Assembly: GCA_016699575.1 (NCBI GenBank)
Contig: CP064979.1
Span: forward strand, 2,232,001-2,296,000
Direction of reading: 5' to 3'
DNA: 64,000 nucleotides
Origin: Flavobacteriales bacterium
GTDB taxonomy: Bacteria; Bacteroidota; Bacteroidia; Flavobacteriales_F; PHOS-HE28
A model generated the notes under the pieces. That model saw only the letters and a list, made by a program, of their open reading frames with translations, had not been told where the DNA came from and searched no databases. Position 1 is the first letter of the stretch. Each line of letters begins with the position of its first letter. The position numbers and the translations under genes are program-made. This document shows, in pieces, positions 18,060 to 26,145 of the stretch.

Positions 18060-20672
18060 ATGCGCGCCAACCGCCTTTCCCTGTTCGCCCTGTTGGGCAC
18101 CCTTCTCCTGCTGGCGGCGTGCAGCACCCGCAAGAACAACGTGATGAGCCGTGCCTGGCACCGGCTTCTCTCGCGCGACAACGGTTGGTTCAATGCCAAC
18201 CTGAAGCTGAACGAGATCAACGACGGCATCGAGAAGGCCTACGTGTACGACTTCGACAATGTGCTGCCCATCTTCATCCATGGCACGCCCGAGCAGGCCA
18301 AGGCCGCCGTGCCCGAAGTGGAGAAGTGCATTGAGAAGTGCAACACGGTGATCAAGCGGCACTCGATGGAATTCGAGGGCAAACAGAAGAACAAGTGGAT
18401 CGCAGACGCCTACTTCGTCATTGGCAAGAGCCACTACACCAAGCAGGCATGGGCCGAGGCCGAGCGCCGCTTCAGCTTCATGGGCCGCAAGTTCAAGGGG
18501 CACGAGCTCTTCTATGTGGCAAAGCTGTGGGGCGCGCGCTGCGCCATCCAGATGGAGCAGTACGCCAAAGCGCAGAGCCTGCTCGATGAAGTGAAGCAAG
18601 CCCCGGAGCTGCCCAAGAACTTCCCGCACGATCAGCTGAGCGCCGTGCAGGCCGACCTGGACCTGAAGCGCGGCAAGGTCGATGATGCCATCACCGGCCT
18701 GCAGCGTGCCGTGGACCTGGCCGACAAACGCAACGACCGCGTGCGGTGGGCCTTCATCCTGGCGCAGTTGTACGATCACAAGGGTCGCGGGCAGGAGGCC
18801 ATTGCACAGTTCCGCAAGGTGACGCAGATGAACCCGCCGTACGAGATCGACTTCCATGCGCGCATCTACCAAGCGCTGGCCTTCGACGCGGGCAACAGCA
18901 AGAGCCTGCGGAAAACACTGAACCGCATGCTGCGCGATGAGAAGCACGTCGACCACTTCGACATGATCCACTACGCGCTGGCGGACCTTGACCTGAAGGA
19001 AGGCAACGACAGCAATGCCATTGCGCACCTGAAGACCAGCGCGCGCGTGAGCACCAGCGACACCAAGCAAAAGGCAAAGACCTTCTTGAAGCTGGCCGAC
19101 GTGTACTTCGAGGACCGTGCCTACGTGGATGCCCAGAAGTACTACGACAGCACGCGGACGGTGATGGCCGAAGAACACAAGCGCTACGAGGAGGTGGCCA
19201 ACAAGGCCGAGGTGCTGACCGAACTGGTGGAGCAGCTCGACATCATCCACCGCGAGGACAGCCTGCAAGGACTGTTCGCCATGAGCGATGAAGAGCGGGA
19301 AAAACTGATCCAGAAGAAGATCCGCGAGCGCGAACGTTTGGAGGAAGAGCGCCAAGCCGCAGAGGAAGAGGCCAGGGCCGTGGAGAACGCCGGGGCCCTG
19401 CAAGGCAAACCGGTGCAGAACAACGGAGGCGGTGGAGGCAATGGCTGGTACTTCTACAATCCGCAGAGCCTGAGCCGCGGCATGGCGGAGTTCAAGAAGA
19501 AGTGGGGGCCGCGCGTGAACGAGGACGACTGGCGGCGCAAGGACCGCAGCGGCAGTGCCATGCAGGTGGCCGAAGAAGAAGAGCCGGAGGAAGGCGAGGA
19601 CGGCAAGGAAGGTGAGAAGGGCGAGCCCGAGTGGAAGAAGCCGGAGACCTACCTGAAGGACATCCCGAAGGACAGCGCCGATATCGGCATCAGCAACGAA
19701 CGCATTTGCGAGGCCATGTACAAGTGCGGAATGATCTACAAGGAGAAGCTGGCCGATGAGGAGAACGCCATCGAGAGCTTCGAGGTGCTCAACAACCGCT
19801 TCGAGGATTGCCGCTACACCCCCGAAAGCCACTACCAGCTCTACCGCATCTACCTGAAGAAAGAGCAGACCGGCAACTACTTCTCCATGGACGGCAGCGG
19901 CTCGCAGCAGTACGCCAACATCATCCTGGAGCGCTGGCCCACCAGCGAGTTCGCACGCCTGGTGCGCGACCCCAATGTGCTGGCCAGCGACGAAGAGCGG
20001 AAGCTGCGCGAAGTGGAACAGTACAAGGGGCAGTACGAACAGTACAAGCGCGGCAACTACCTCTACACGCAGTACGCCTGCGACAGCGTGCTGATCAACG
20101 AGCCCAAGAACCACCTGCGCGCCAAGCACCACTTGCTGAAGGCCATGTGCATCGGCCAGTTGCGTATGCGCGACATGTACATCACCACCCTCACCGAGGT
20201 GAAGGACCAATACCCCGGCACCGAAGAATCGAAAGGCGCCGAAGCGTTGCTCGCGGGCCTTTCCCCCGTGCAGGAGAGCACTGGCGAACCGGCGCCTGTG
20301 GTGCAGCCCTTCAAATTCGAGGACGGCAGGCACTACTTCGCCGTGGTGGTCACCAATGGCGTGGCCGATGTGGGCCAAGTGAAAGCAAAGCTCACCGACT
20401 TCAACAGCCGTTATTTCCCCGGCACCACCGTGCAGGTACAGGCCACCTTCCTCGACCCAGAGCACCAGATCGTGCAGGTGAGCCTGTTCGACAGCAAGGA
20501 CGACGCCTTGAACTTCCTCGACCTGTACACCACCGACAAGCAGGTCCTGGGCGACATCAACAGCAAGGGTTTCCCGGCGTTCGCCATCACCCCGAACAAC
20601 TACGCCGAGCTGTTCAAGAACAAGGATGTGACGGCCTACGTGGCCTTCTTCGCCAGTAACTACAAGAAGTAG
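18060..20672 (+). CDS. sprE: Type IX secretion system TPR lipoprotein SprE/PorW
   Basis: The 870-residue product begins with a lipoprotein signal (LLLLAACSTRKNN, Cys21). The opening VMSRAWHRLLSRDNGWFNAN is the counterpart of the conserved start of SprE/PorW, and several tetratricopeptide units follow (FAGKSHY-type units, WAEAERRFSFMGRKF, LDLKRGKVDDAITGLQ). A Glu/Lys-rich coiled segment lies near residues 400-450. SprE/PorW is an outer-membrane-anchored periplasmic protein needed for type IX secretion and, where present, gliding. Length equals the family norm. The following bactofilin and AtpZ genes reproduce the usual neighbourhood. This supports export of the three sorting-domain cargoes in the window. 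Confidence 0.9.
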   Translation: MRANRLSLFALLGTLLLLAACSTRKNNVMSRAWHRLLSRDNGWFNANLKLNEINDGIEKAYVYDFDNVLPIFIHGTPEQAKAAVPEVEKCIEKCNTVIKRHSMEFEGKQKNKWIADAYFVIGKSHYTKQAWAEAERRFSFMGRKFKGHELFYVAKLWGARCAIQMEQYAKAQSLLDEVKQAPELPKNFPHDQLSAVQADLDLKRGKVDDAITGLQRAVDLADKRNDRVRWAFILAQLYDHKGRGQEAIAQFRKVTQMNPPYEIDFHARIYQALAFDAGNSKSLRKTLNRMLRDEKHVDHFDMIHYALADLDLKEGNDSNAIAHLKTSARVSTSDTKQKAKTFLKLADVYFEDRAYVDAQKYYDSTRTVMAEEHKRYEEVANKAEVLTELVEQLDIIHREDSLQGLFAMSDEEREKLIQKKIRERERLEEERQAAEEEARAVENAGALQGKPVQNNGGGGGNGWYFYNPQSLSRGMAEFKKKWGPRVNEDDWRRKDRSGSAMQVAEEEEPEEGEDGKEGEKGEPEWKKPETYLKDIPKDSADIGISNERICEAMYKCGMIYKEKLADEENAIESFEVLNNRFEDCRYTPESHYQLYRIYLKKEQTGNYFSMDGSGSQQYANIILERWPTSEFARLVRDPNVLASDEERKLREVEQYKGQYEQYKRGNYLYTQYACDSVLINEPKNHLRAKHHLLKAMCIGQLRMRDMYITTLTEVKDQYPGTEESKGAEALLAGLSPVQESTGEPAPVVQPFKFEDGRHYFAVVVTNGVADVGQVKAKLTDFNSRYFPGTTVQVQATFLDPEHQIVQVSLFDSKDDALNFLDLYTTDKQVLGDINSKGFPAFAITPNNYAELFKNKDVTAYVAFFASNYKK

Positions 20673-20773
20673 GCGGCTGCCCGTTCATCTCCGTCCATCC
20701 CCGGTTGATGGGCCGGTCGGCCTTCTTTGGCGCCAGAACCCGCGCCGGACGTAGGAAACGATCAGTGCAGGGC

Positions 20774-20781
20774 TATATTCG
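20774..20781 (+). promoter_or_regulatory. Putative -7 promoter element (TATATTCG)
   Basis: TATATTCG fits TAnnTTTG with one change and ends 19 bases before the bactofilin ATG, suggesting that the bactofilin gene is transcribed separately from sprE. Confidence 0.4.
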
Positions 20782-20800
20782 CACGACCCAAGCCGCTCCG

Positions 20801-21262
20801 ATGTTCGGAAAGGACAAACCCACTGAGCCCATGACCAAGGCCACTGAACCGGTGAACACCGGCAAGATCAATTCCATCATGGAGGGCACCTCCATTGAAG
20901 GCGAGATCAAAAGCGATAGCAACATCCGCATCGATGGCCGCGTGAAGGGCACCGTGAATGCGCGTGGCCGCGTGATCGTGGGCCAGACCGGCACCATCGA
21001 GGGCGAGATCGTTTGCCAGAGCAGCGACATCGAGGGTACCGTCATCGGGAAGATCAACTGCCAGGACCTGTTGAGCCTGAAGGCAACGGCCAAGCTGCAG
21101 GGCGACATCAACACGAAGAAGCTGGCCATCGAGCCGGGGGCGGTCTTCACCGGCAATTGCGCCATGAGCGGCGGAGTGGTGAAGGAGATGGACCCCATGC
21201 GCCTGCGCACCGATGCCCCGGCCGCAGCACGCCCCGAGCAGACGGCCCAAGCCGCACGCTAA
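20801..21262 (+). CDS. Bactofilin
   Basis: The 153-residue product carries a right-handed beta-helix of bactofilin type: the repeats IEGEIKSDSNIRIDGRVKG, TVNARGRVIVGQTGTIEGEI and VIGKINCQDLLSLKATAKL place small and hydrophobic residues every six positions. Bactofilins polymerise without nucleotides into cytoskeletal filaments at the membrane and organise cell-wall enzymes. The N-terminal 30 residues and Pro/Ala-rich C-terminus are the usual disordered tails. The gene follows sprE and precedes two small membrane-protein genes, an order seen in many Bacteroidota. Confidence 0.92.
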   Translation: MFGKDKPTEPMTKATEPVNTGKINSIMEGTSIEGEIKSDSNIRIDGRVKGTVNARGRVIVGQTGTIEGEIVCQSSDIEGTVIGKINCQDLLSLKATAKLQGDINTKKLAIEPGAVFTGNCAMSGGVVKEMDPMRLRTDAPAAARPEQTAQAAR

Positions 21263-21280
21263 CGCCGCACGCTCCCTTCC

Positions 21281-21673
21281 ATGGGCCCGCGCCGTTGGTC
21301 GTTCCTGATCCCCATCCTGCTTTTCTCAGCCGCATGCGGCCTTGTGCTGTGGGTGGTGCTGTACGCGCTTGCATTGCCGTTCCTGCCGCTCCACGCCGTC
21401 ATGGTGGTATGGTACGCACTGCTTACGGTTGGCCTGCACACCTGGCAGGAGCATGGCCTGGCCACTGACCCGAAAGGCTTCGTTCGCCGCTTCATGGGCG
21501 GCCTTATGCTGAAGATGCTGTTGAGCCTGGTGCTGCTGGTGGTGCTGGTGCTGCGCTTGCCGGTTGAGCAAGTGGCCAACGTCGGGATCTCCTTCGCAGT
21601 GCTCTACATCGCCTTCCTGGTGTTCAGCACCACGCGCCTCATGCGCATGGTGCGCACGGCTCCCAAACCCTGA
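21281..21673 (+). CDS. Small four-helix membrane protein of the sprE-atp locus
   Basis: The 130-residue product is almost wholly hydrophobic, with about four transmembrane helices (IPILLFSAACGLVLWVVLY; VVWYALLTVGLHTW; LMLKMLLSLVLLVVLVLRL; ISFAVLYIAFLVFSTTRL). Its place between bactofilin and AtpZ, and its pattern, fit the DUF6168-type membrane proteins commonly found before ATP synthase genes in Bacteroidota. It begins 18 bases after bactofilin and ends two bases before the next start, so co-transcription is likely. The function is unknown. Confidence 0.7.
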   Translation: MGPRRWSFLIPILLFSAACGLVLWVVLYALALPFLPLHAVMVVWYALLTVGLHTWQEHGLATDPKGFVRRFMGGLMLKMLLSLVLLVVLVLRLPVEQVANVGISFAVLYIAFLVFSTTRLMRMVRTAPKP

Positions 21674-21675
21674 CC

Positions 21676-21921
21676 ATGGACCTGCGCGACGGCATCGACA
21701 AGGCGGAGGCCGAGCAGATCAACCAAGCCGGCAAAGCCTACGCGCGCTACGGTGCCATCGGTCTGCAGATGGCGCTCTTCATCGGCTTGTGCACTTGGGG
21801 CGGCACCGCGGTGGACGATCGCACCGGTTGGAAGTTCCCGCTCTTCACGCTGCTAGGCGTGTTCATCGGCCTGGTCGGTGGGATGTGGTACCTGCTGAAG
21901 GAGACGAAGCGGAAGCCGTAG
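21676..21921 (+). CDS. AtpZ/AtpI family protein
   Basis: The 81-residue product has two predicted membrane helices (AIGLQMALFIGLCTWGG and FPLFTLLGVFIGLVGGMWYL) joined by the short loop TAVDDRTGWKF. This matches AtpZ/AtpI proteins, accessory factors of F-type ATP synthases thought to aid c-ring assembly or magnesium supply. The start follows the previous stop by two bases. The expected next gene, ATP synthase subunit a, is not present; a small minus-strand gene and a toxin-antitoxin pair follow instead. Confidence 0.82.
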   Translation: MDLRDGIDKAEAEQINQAGKAYARYGAIGLQMALFIGLCTWGGTAVDDRTGWKFPLFTLLGVFIGLVGGMWYLLKETKRKP

Positions 21922-22025
21922 GGTCGCGTCCGGTGAGGCGAGTCCCAAGAGGCCAGTGTCACACGCCGTGCCCCCAAAGGGCTGAACTGACATGAGAACC
22001 AGAGCTCTGTTCGGCAGACTATTTC

Positions 22026-22328
22026 TCAGGTCAAAGGAACTTGATCAATAGGGCAAGTGATCCAACGACCAATACCAACAGGATGGTCACCCCAACCCCG
22101 AGCAAATGCCCAGCGCTGGTCCATCAACACCCCGATGAGGGCCACGAACAAGTAGTATCCAGCCAAGGTCAGCATGAAGAGCGCGGCCAAGCCCGAGGTG
22201 TCGTCATGGAGTACCTCGATACTTGACATCGGGAAAACAATGAGCAGTAGCAGTGCTACGAGCACGATCGCGGTGCCGATCATGATCCGCATCGCGATGC
22301 GCGCGTGGTCACGGGGTATGTAGGTCAT
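22026..22328 (-). CDS. Small membrane protein, unknown
   Basis: The 100-residue product has two hydrophobic helices: MIGTAIVLVALLLLIVFPMS and ALFMLTLAGYYLFVALIGVL. The rest is short and polar. No family is recognised. It lies directly downstream of the HepT gene on the same strand (26-base gap), so it may be in the same transcript. Coding is supported by the clear double-helix pattern and lack of a competing frame, but the short length keeps confidence moderate. Confidence 0.5.
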   Translation of the reverse strand: MTYIPRDHARIAMRIMIGTAIVLVALLLLIVFPMSSIEVLHDDTSGLAALFMLTLAGYYLFVALIGVLMDQRWAFARGWGDHPVGIGRWITCPIDQVPLT

Positions 22329-22354
22329 GTGCTTTCAGGCCCGCGCCCCCAACT

Positions 22355-22690
22355 TCATCGAGCCCTTTCGGCCACGACACGTTTGAGTTCGGGCAAATGC
22401 CGTGACAGGATGGGCCAGACGAACGCGTCATCAATGGAATCATAGGAGTGAATGAGCCTGTTCCTGAATTGGACGATGCGGTCAGCTTCTACTATCGGGT
22501 GTTCCGGGTCGAGTTTCCTGATCTGGTTCACGGCTTCTCCAATGATCCCGAGTTGGCGCTCCACGGCGCTTTTCACGAGTTCATGCTTGGTGTAGCTCTC
22601 GAACGATACGACGTTGCCCTGCTCCATGAACGCCTCGATCAAGCCGATGGCTTTCAGCACATCAGCATAGAAGCCTTCCAGCCTGTCCAT
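22355..22690 (-). CDS. hepT: HepT-type HEPN ribonuclease toxin
   Basis: The 111-residue all-helical product has the HEPN RNase motif Rx4H as RNRLIH within FRNRLIHSYDSIDD, and the preceding VERQLGIIGEAVNQIRKL helix typical of HepT (DUF86). HepT toxins cleave RNA, for example tRNA, and are neutralised by the MntA nucleotidyltransferase, which adds AMP to a tyrosine near the catalytic motif; Y is present as HSY. The start overlaps the MntA gene by 29 bases, the normal antitoxin-toxin arrangement and order. Confidence 0.88.
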   Translation of the reverse strand: MDRLEGFYADVLKAIGLIEAFMEQGNVVSFESYTKHELVKSAVERQLGIIGEAVNQIRKLDPEHPIVEADRIVQFRNRLIHSYDSIDDAFVWPILSRHLPELKRVVAERAR

Positions 22691-22991
22691 CGTAGATGAG
22701 CTTCTTGTGGGCGTCGATGTGGCGCTTTTTCACCGGGTTCTGGAGTGAGCGAGGTGTAAGAAGGTCCACTTTCCGCTGAAAGAACAACTCCATGCGGTCC
22801 CAGAAGGACCATAGCCGCTCGCCGGTTTCGATAGGATCCCCTTGCTCCAGTTCAACCAGAAGGTCCACATCGCTGGATGCGGTGAACGGACCGTTGACCG
22901 CCGAACCGAAAGCATAGAGTTCTTTCACCCGATGCGACTTGCACAGCTCGATGAACTGCTGACGGTGCCCGTTGATCAGGTCGGCGAACAT
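22662..22991 (-). CDS. mntA: MntA-type minimal nucleotidyltransferase antitoxin
   Basis: The 109-residue product has the polymerase-beta-like motif GSx10DxD: FGSAVNGPFTASSDVDLLVE, followed by a third acidic position in KVDLLTP. This is a minimal nucleotidyltransferase; in HepT/MntA systems it AMPylates the toxin and silences it. It precedes and overlaps hepT. The C-terminal NPVKKRHIDAHKKLIYDG matches the usual end of the family. Confidence 0.87.
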   Translation of the reverse strand: MFADLINGHRQQFIELCKSHRVKELYAFGSAVNGPFTASSDVDLLVELEQGDPIETGERLWSFWDRMELFFQRKVDLLTPRSLQNPVKKRHIDAHKKLIYDGQAGRLLC

Positions 22992-23036
22992 GGAACAAAT
23001 GTAGCCGGGTGCCAGAGCCGCAAACCACCACGCTGG

Positions 23037-23561
23037 TCAATCGAACATCCCCGGCCGCACAGCCGCCAATGCGCTGGACTCATCCTCGCTCAACCCCTGG
23101 CGAATGCTGAGCGCGGTAATTCCCGCCTGCTTCACCTCATCGAGCACGTCCACGACGCGGCCGTAGCGCACGCCCTGGGCCACCCGCAGCTCGCACAAGT
23201 GCCGCGATGCCGTGGCACTGTCGGTGGCCAATGCAGCGAATGCCGCTAGCGTGGGCGGCAGATGCACATCGCTCAACCTACGTACCGGTGTGCTGCCGGG
23301 CTCGAAGGCCCCTGGGCAGGCGTAAAGCACGCCCCGTGCGTCGAGCAATAACGTCATGCGCTCTTCCGGTGCCCGGCCCGGTCCTTCCCGCGGCAAGTCG
23401 AGGCCCATGGCCGTGGGGGTAACGAGCTTGCTGGTGAGGATGAAGAAGGTGAGCAGCAGGAAGCCGAGATCCACCATCGGCGTCATATCGAGGTGGATGC
23501 GTGGGCTGTGGAGCCTACTTGTGGTGCGCGCGGAGATGGGTTGCTCTTGTACCTCGGCCAT
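23037..23561 (-). CDS. ExbD/TolR family biopolymer transport protein
   Basis: The 174-residue product has a short N-terminus, the conserved DMTPMVDLGFLLLTFFILTS segment (one transmembrane helix carrying the membrane aspartate), and a periplasmic domain ending with the helix-strand VRYGRVVDVLDEVKQAGI. ExbD/TolR works with ExbB/TolQ to turn proton flow into force on TonB or Tol proteins. No ExbB, TolQ or TonB gene lies nearby, so it must partner in trans or serve another motor. The start MAEVQEQ was chosen because upstream codons are not family-like. Confidence 0.88.
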   Translation of the reverse strand: MAEVQEQPISARTTSRLHSPRIHLDMTPMVDLGFLLLTFFILTSKLVTPTAMGLDLPREGPGRAPEERMTLLLDARGVLYACPGAFEPGSTPVRRLSDVHLPPTLAAFAALATDSATASRHLCELRVAQGVRYGRVVDVLDEVKQAGITALSIRQGLSEDESSALAAVRPGMFD

Positions 23562-23773
23562 GGTCGTCCTTTCGGATGGAACAGTGTGGCGACGTCGAAC
23601 ATTGCGCTGATCACAACCACCATGAGGCCACAATAGCCGTGTCAGGGAGTGGTCGCTTGCAACGATCGCGCACGGTAGACGACCGCTCGCCGTGCGGATC
23701 ATACCACTGCTCGCCCCATGGGTATGGACAAACGCCAAGCGCACCTAGGTTGGGGGCACAAACCTGTTGCACC

Positions 23774-25591
23774 ATGAGACACTCCCTACCCCTTGTTGCG
23801 TTGGCGTTGCTCCCGGCCGGGCTATGCGCGCAGAACTACTATGAGCTGGACGTCAACAACGTGCGCGCCCGGTTCTACTCCCACGGGCTCATCGGCATGG
23901 ACCTCGCCAACAGTGCGCCGGCGTTCGAGGTGCCCAACGGCGGTGGTGCGCACCCGCTCTTCTCCGCTGGGCTTTGGATCGGCGGCATGGACATGGGCAA
24001 CTCGTTGCGCTTGGCAGCCATGTGCTACGAGCCGTTGGGCAGCAGCGATTGGTACCCGGGTCCACTGCGCATCGATGGCACGGCCAGCACTACGGCCGGC
24101 GTGCAAGCCGCGTACGATCAAGTGTGGCCCATCGACAACGCCGCTGTGCTGCTTCAACAGGAGTACTGCGCCTGTGTGGATGACCCCAACTGCGACGAGG
24201 CCGTGGAGTTCCCCGGCTATCAAATGCCGCTATGGTTCAATACTTGGCCGGCAATGGGCGATTTCGCCAATGGCTTCGATCTCTACCAGGCCCCCTTCCT
24301 TGATCACAACGGCGACAACGACTATAACCCGGCTGATTGCGATCGCCCCTGCACGCCCGGCGATGAAGCGTTGTTCTTCATCTTCAACGACAAAGGAGGC
24401 ACGCACCAGAATTCCCAGTCATTGCCCATCGGGGTGGAGGTGCAGGCCACGCCCTTCGCGTACTCCAGCGCGAACGCGGCCCTGGACAACACGGTGTTCG
24501 TGGAATACAAGATCATCAACCGTGGAATACTCACGCTTTCCGGAACCTACGTCAGCCTTTTCACGGACTTCGACCTGGGCTGCGCCAACGACGACTACGT
24601 GGGCTGCGATGTGGGCCGCAGCATGTGGTATGTGCACAACGGTACGGCCAACGATGCAGGCGCTGCATGTGTGGGTGGTGCACAGGGCTACGGCACCGAA
24701 CCACCCGCATTTGCGGCCACCATTCTCTGCGGGGTGCGCCAGGATCAGGATGGGCTGGACAATCCGTTCGTGCCCAACCATGCACAGGCCACGACGCAAT
24801 TAGGCTCCATGTACCCCGATTGGGGTGTCGGCTTCGGCGACAACATCGGCGACAACGAACGCATGGGCCTGTGCAGGTTCAGCTATTACGACAACAGTTC
24901 CACCGACACCGGCAATCCGCTGCTCGCCAACCAGTACTACAACTCCATGCGTGGTTTCTGGAACGATGGCTCCGCGCTGACCTACGGCGGCAATGGCTAC
25001 GGCGGTACCATTCCGGCCCGCTTCGCCTTCCCGGACGATAGCGATCCCTTGGGCCAAGGCACCAATGGGTCGGTGCAACCCCCTTGGAGCGAGGTGAGCG
25101 CGGGCAATGCGCCGTACGACCGCAGAGGCGTGGGCACCATGGGGCCCATTACGCTGGAGCCGGGCGACGAGCAGCGCATCCTGGTGGCCTTCACCTATGC
25201 CCGTAGCAGCGGTGGCGGTGCCATGAACAGCGTGGGTGCGCTGAAAGAAAGGGTGGACAGTGTGCGCGCGTTCGCAATGGCCCACGATTTCTGTTCCGGT
25301 GCAACGTGCCTGAACGGTTCGGTGCTGAGCGTGAACGATGTGGCGGCGGAAGTCGCGCCGATCATCCTGGGCCCAGTGCCAACGAACGGAGCGCTCACGG
25401 TGACGTTGCCAACCGAACTGCGCGGTGCCACGCTCTACATCGTGGATGCCTTGGGCCGCACGGTGATGACGACCACCAGGACGTCCAGCGCACAGCGCAC
25501 CTTGGACGTGGCTTCCTTGGCCGATGGACACTACACACTGATCGCGCAGCTGGACGGCACGAGCCGACATGCGCGCTTCGTGAAGGAATAG
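23774..25591 (+). CDS. Exported protein with C-terminal T9SS sorting domain
   Basis: The 605-residue product starts with MRHSLPLVALALLPAGLCAQ, a clear signal peptide. The body has GLWIGGMD, NDYNPADCDRPCTPGDEAL, FTDFDLGCANDDYVGCDVG and several acidic, Asn-rich turns suggesting calcium-binding beta structure, a build I recall from large bacteroidotal secreted proteins of unknown role. The last about 75 residues (LGPVPTNGALTVTLP, LYIVDALGRTVMT, ASLADGHYTLIAQL) are a type A sorting domain for the type IX system, which predicts surface attachment or release. A terminator-like hairpin follows. Confidence 0.83.
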   Translation: MRHSLPLVALALLPAGLCAQNYYELDVNNVRARFYSHGLIGMDLANSAPAFEVPNGGGAHPLFSAGLWIGGMDMGNSLRLAAMCYEPLGSSDWYPGPLRIDGTASTTAGVQAAYDQVWPIDNAAVLLQQEYCACVDDPNCDEAVEFPGYQMPLWFNTWPAMGDFANGFDLYQAPFLDHNGDNDYNPADCDRPCTPGDEALFFIFNDKGGTHQNSQSLPIGVEVQATPFAYSSANAALDNTVFVEYKIINRGILTLSGTYVSLFTDFDLGCANDDYVGCDVGRSMWYVHNGTANDAGAACVGGAQGYGTEPPAFAATILCGVRQDQDGLDNPFVPNHAQATTQLGSMYPDWGVGFGDNIGDNERMGLCRFSYYDNSSTDTGNPLLANQYYNSMRGFWNDGSALTYGGNGYGGTIPARFAFPDDSDPLGQGTNGSVQPPWSEVSAGNAPYDRRGVGTMGPITLEPGDEQRILVAFTYARSSGGGAMNSVGALKERVDSVRAFAMAHDFCSGATCLNGSVLSVNDVAAEVAPIILGPVPTNGALTVTLPTELRGATLYIVDALGRTVMTTTRTSSAQRTLDVASLADGHYTLIAQLDGTSRHARFVKE

Positions 25592-25619
25592 AAGACCGGT
25601 TTGGTGAACAGTGCATGGG

Positions 25620-25645
25620 GCCCTGCGGGAAATCGCGGGGCTTTG
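25620..25645 (+). terminator. Rho-independent terminator after T9SS cargo
   Basis: GCCCTGCG (25620-25627) pairs with CGCGGGGC (25634-25641) with one G-U pair, loop GGAAAT, followed by TTTGTGCGTTT. It lies 29 bases after the stop codon of the cargo gene. Confidence 0.6.
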
Positions 25646-25677
25646 TGCGTTTGTGAGCGCTACTCTCGTTCGCGGGC

Positions 25678-26133
25678 TCAATCGTGTTGTGCCAATTCCT
25701 CAGGCTGTAGATCAACACGTTTGCCCTCCCTTGTGATCTTGAACCCATAGCACTGGCTGGTTGAAGGGGAGAAGCTCGTGTTGAACACCTTCAGATCAAC
25801 ATCGAGTACCACCTCCAGTGTCCCTTCTTCCACGTCCATGCTCGTATCCCACGAGAAAGTGGCGCGGCGCCCGGCAATCGTGGTCACACGTGCTCTGTCA
25901 TGGTCCGGATGTGCTTCAAGTTCCATTGGAGACAAGGTCTTCAACACATCAAGCTCCTCTCGTACCCGCACGGCAAGGGCTCGTTCAACGGTGCCACGCC
26001 TACCTGAGAGACGATCGACCAAGGCCCTCAGCAGAAGGAATGGAACGAGCCAGAACAAGAGGATCATGGCCAACAGGACCACGAGCACTACGATGAGGAA
26101 GACCATCGCAAACTCACCCAGAAATGCCCACAT
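25678..26133 (-). CDS. Small membrane-anchored protein, unknown
   Basis: The 151-residue product has one long N-terminal hydrophobic stretch (VFLIVVLVVLLAMILLFWLVPFL, about residues 11-35) followed by a soluble domain with RVTTIAGRRATFSWDTS and a VVLDVDLKVFNTSF strand. I do not recognise the family. Its start is 12 bases after the stop of the aminopeptidase P gene on the same strand, so the two may share a transcript. Confidence 0.6.
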   Translation of the reverse strand: MWAFLGEFAMVFLIVVLVVLLAMILLFWLVPFLLLRALVDRLSGRRGTVERALAVRVREELDVLKTLSPMELEAHPDHDRARVTTIAGRRATFSWDTSMDVEEGTLEVVLDVDLKVFNTSFSPSTSQCYGFKITREGKRVDLQPEELAQHD

Positions 26134-26145
26134 GCCGCAGTCCTC

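Noticed and set aside
17802..20465. An 887-codon open frame antisense to sprE
   Set aside because: It lies opposite a clear SprE/PorW gene; long antisense frames are common in high-G+C coding DNA, and its translation is an unbroken run of Leu, Val, His and Gly without domain structure.
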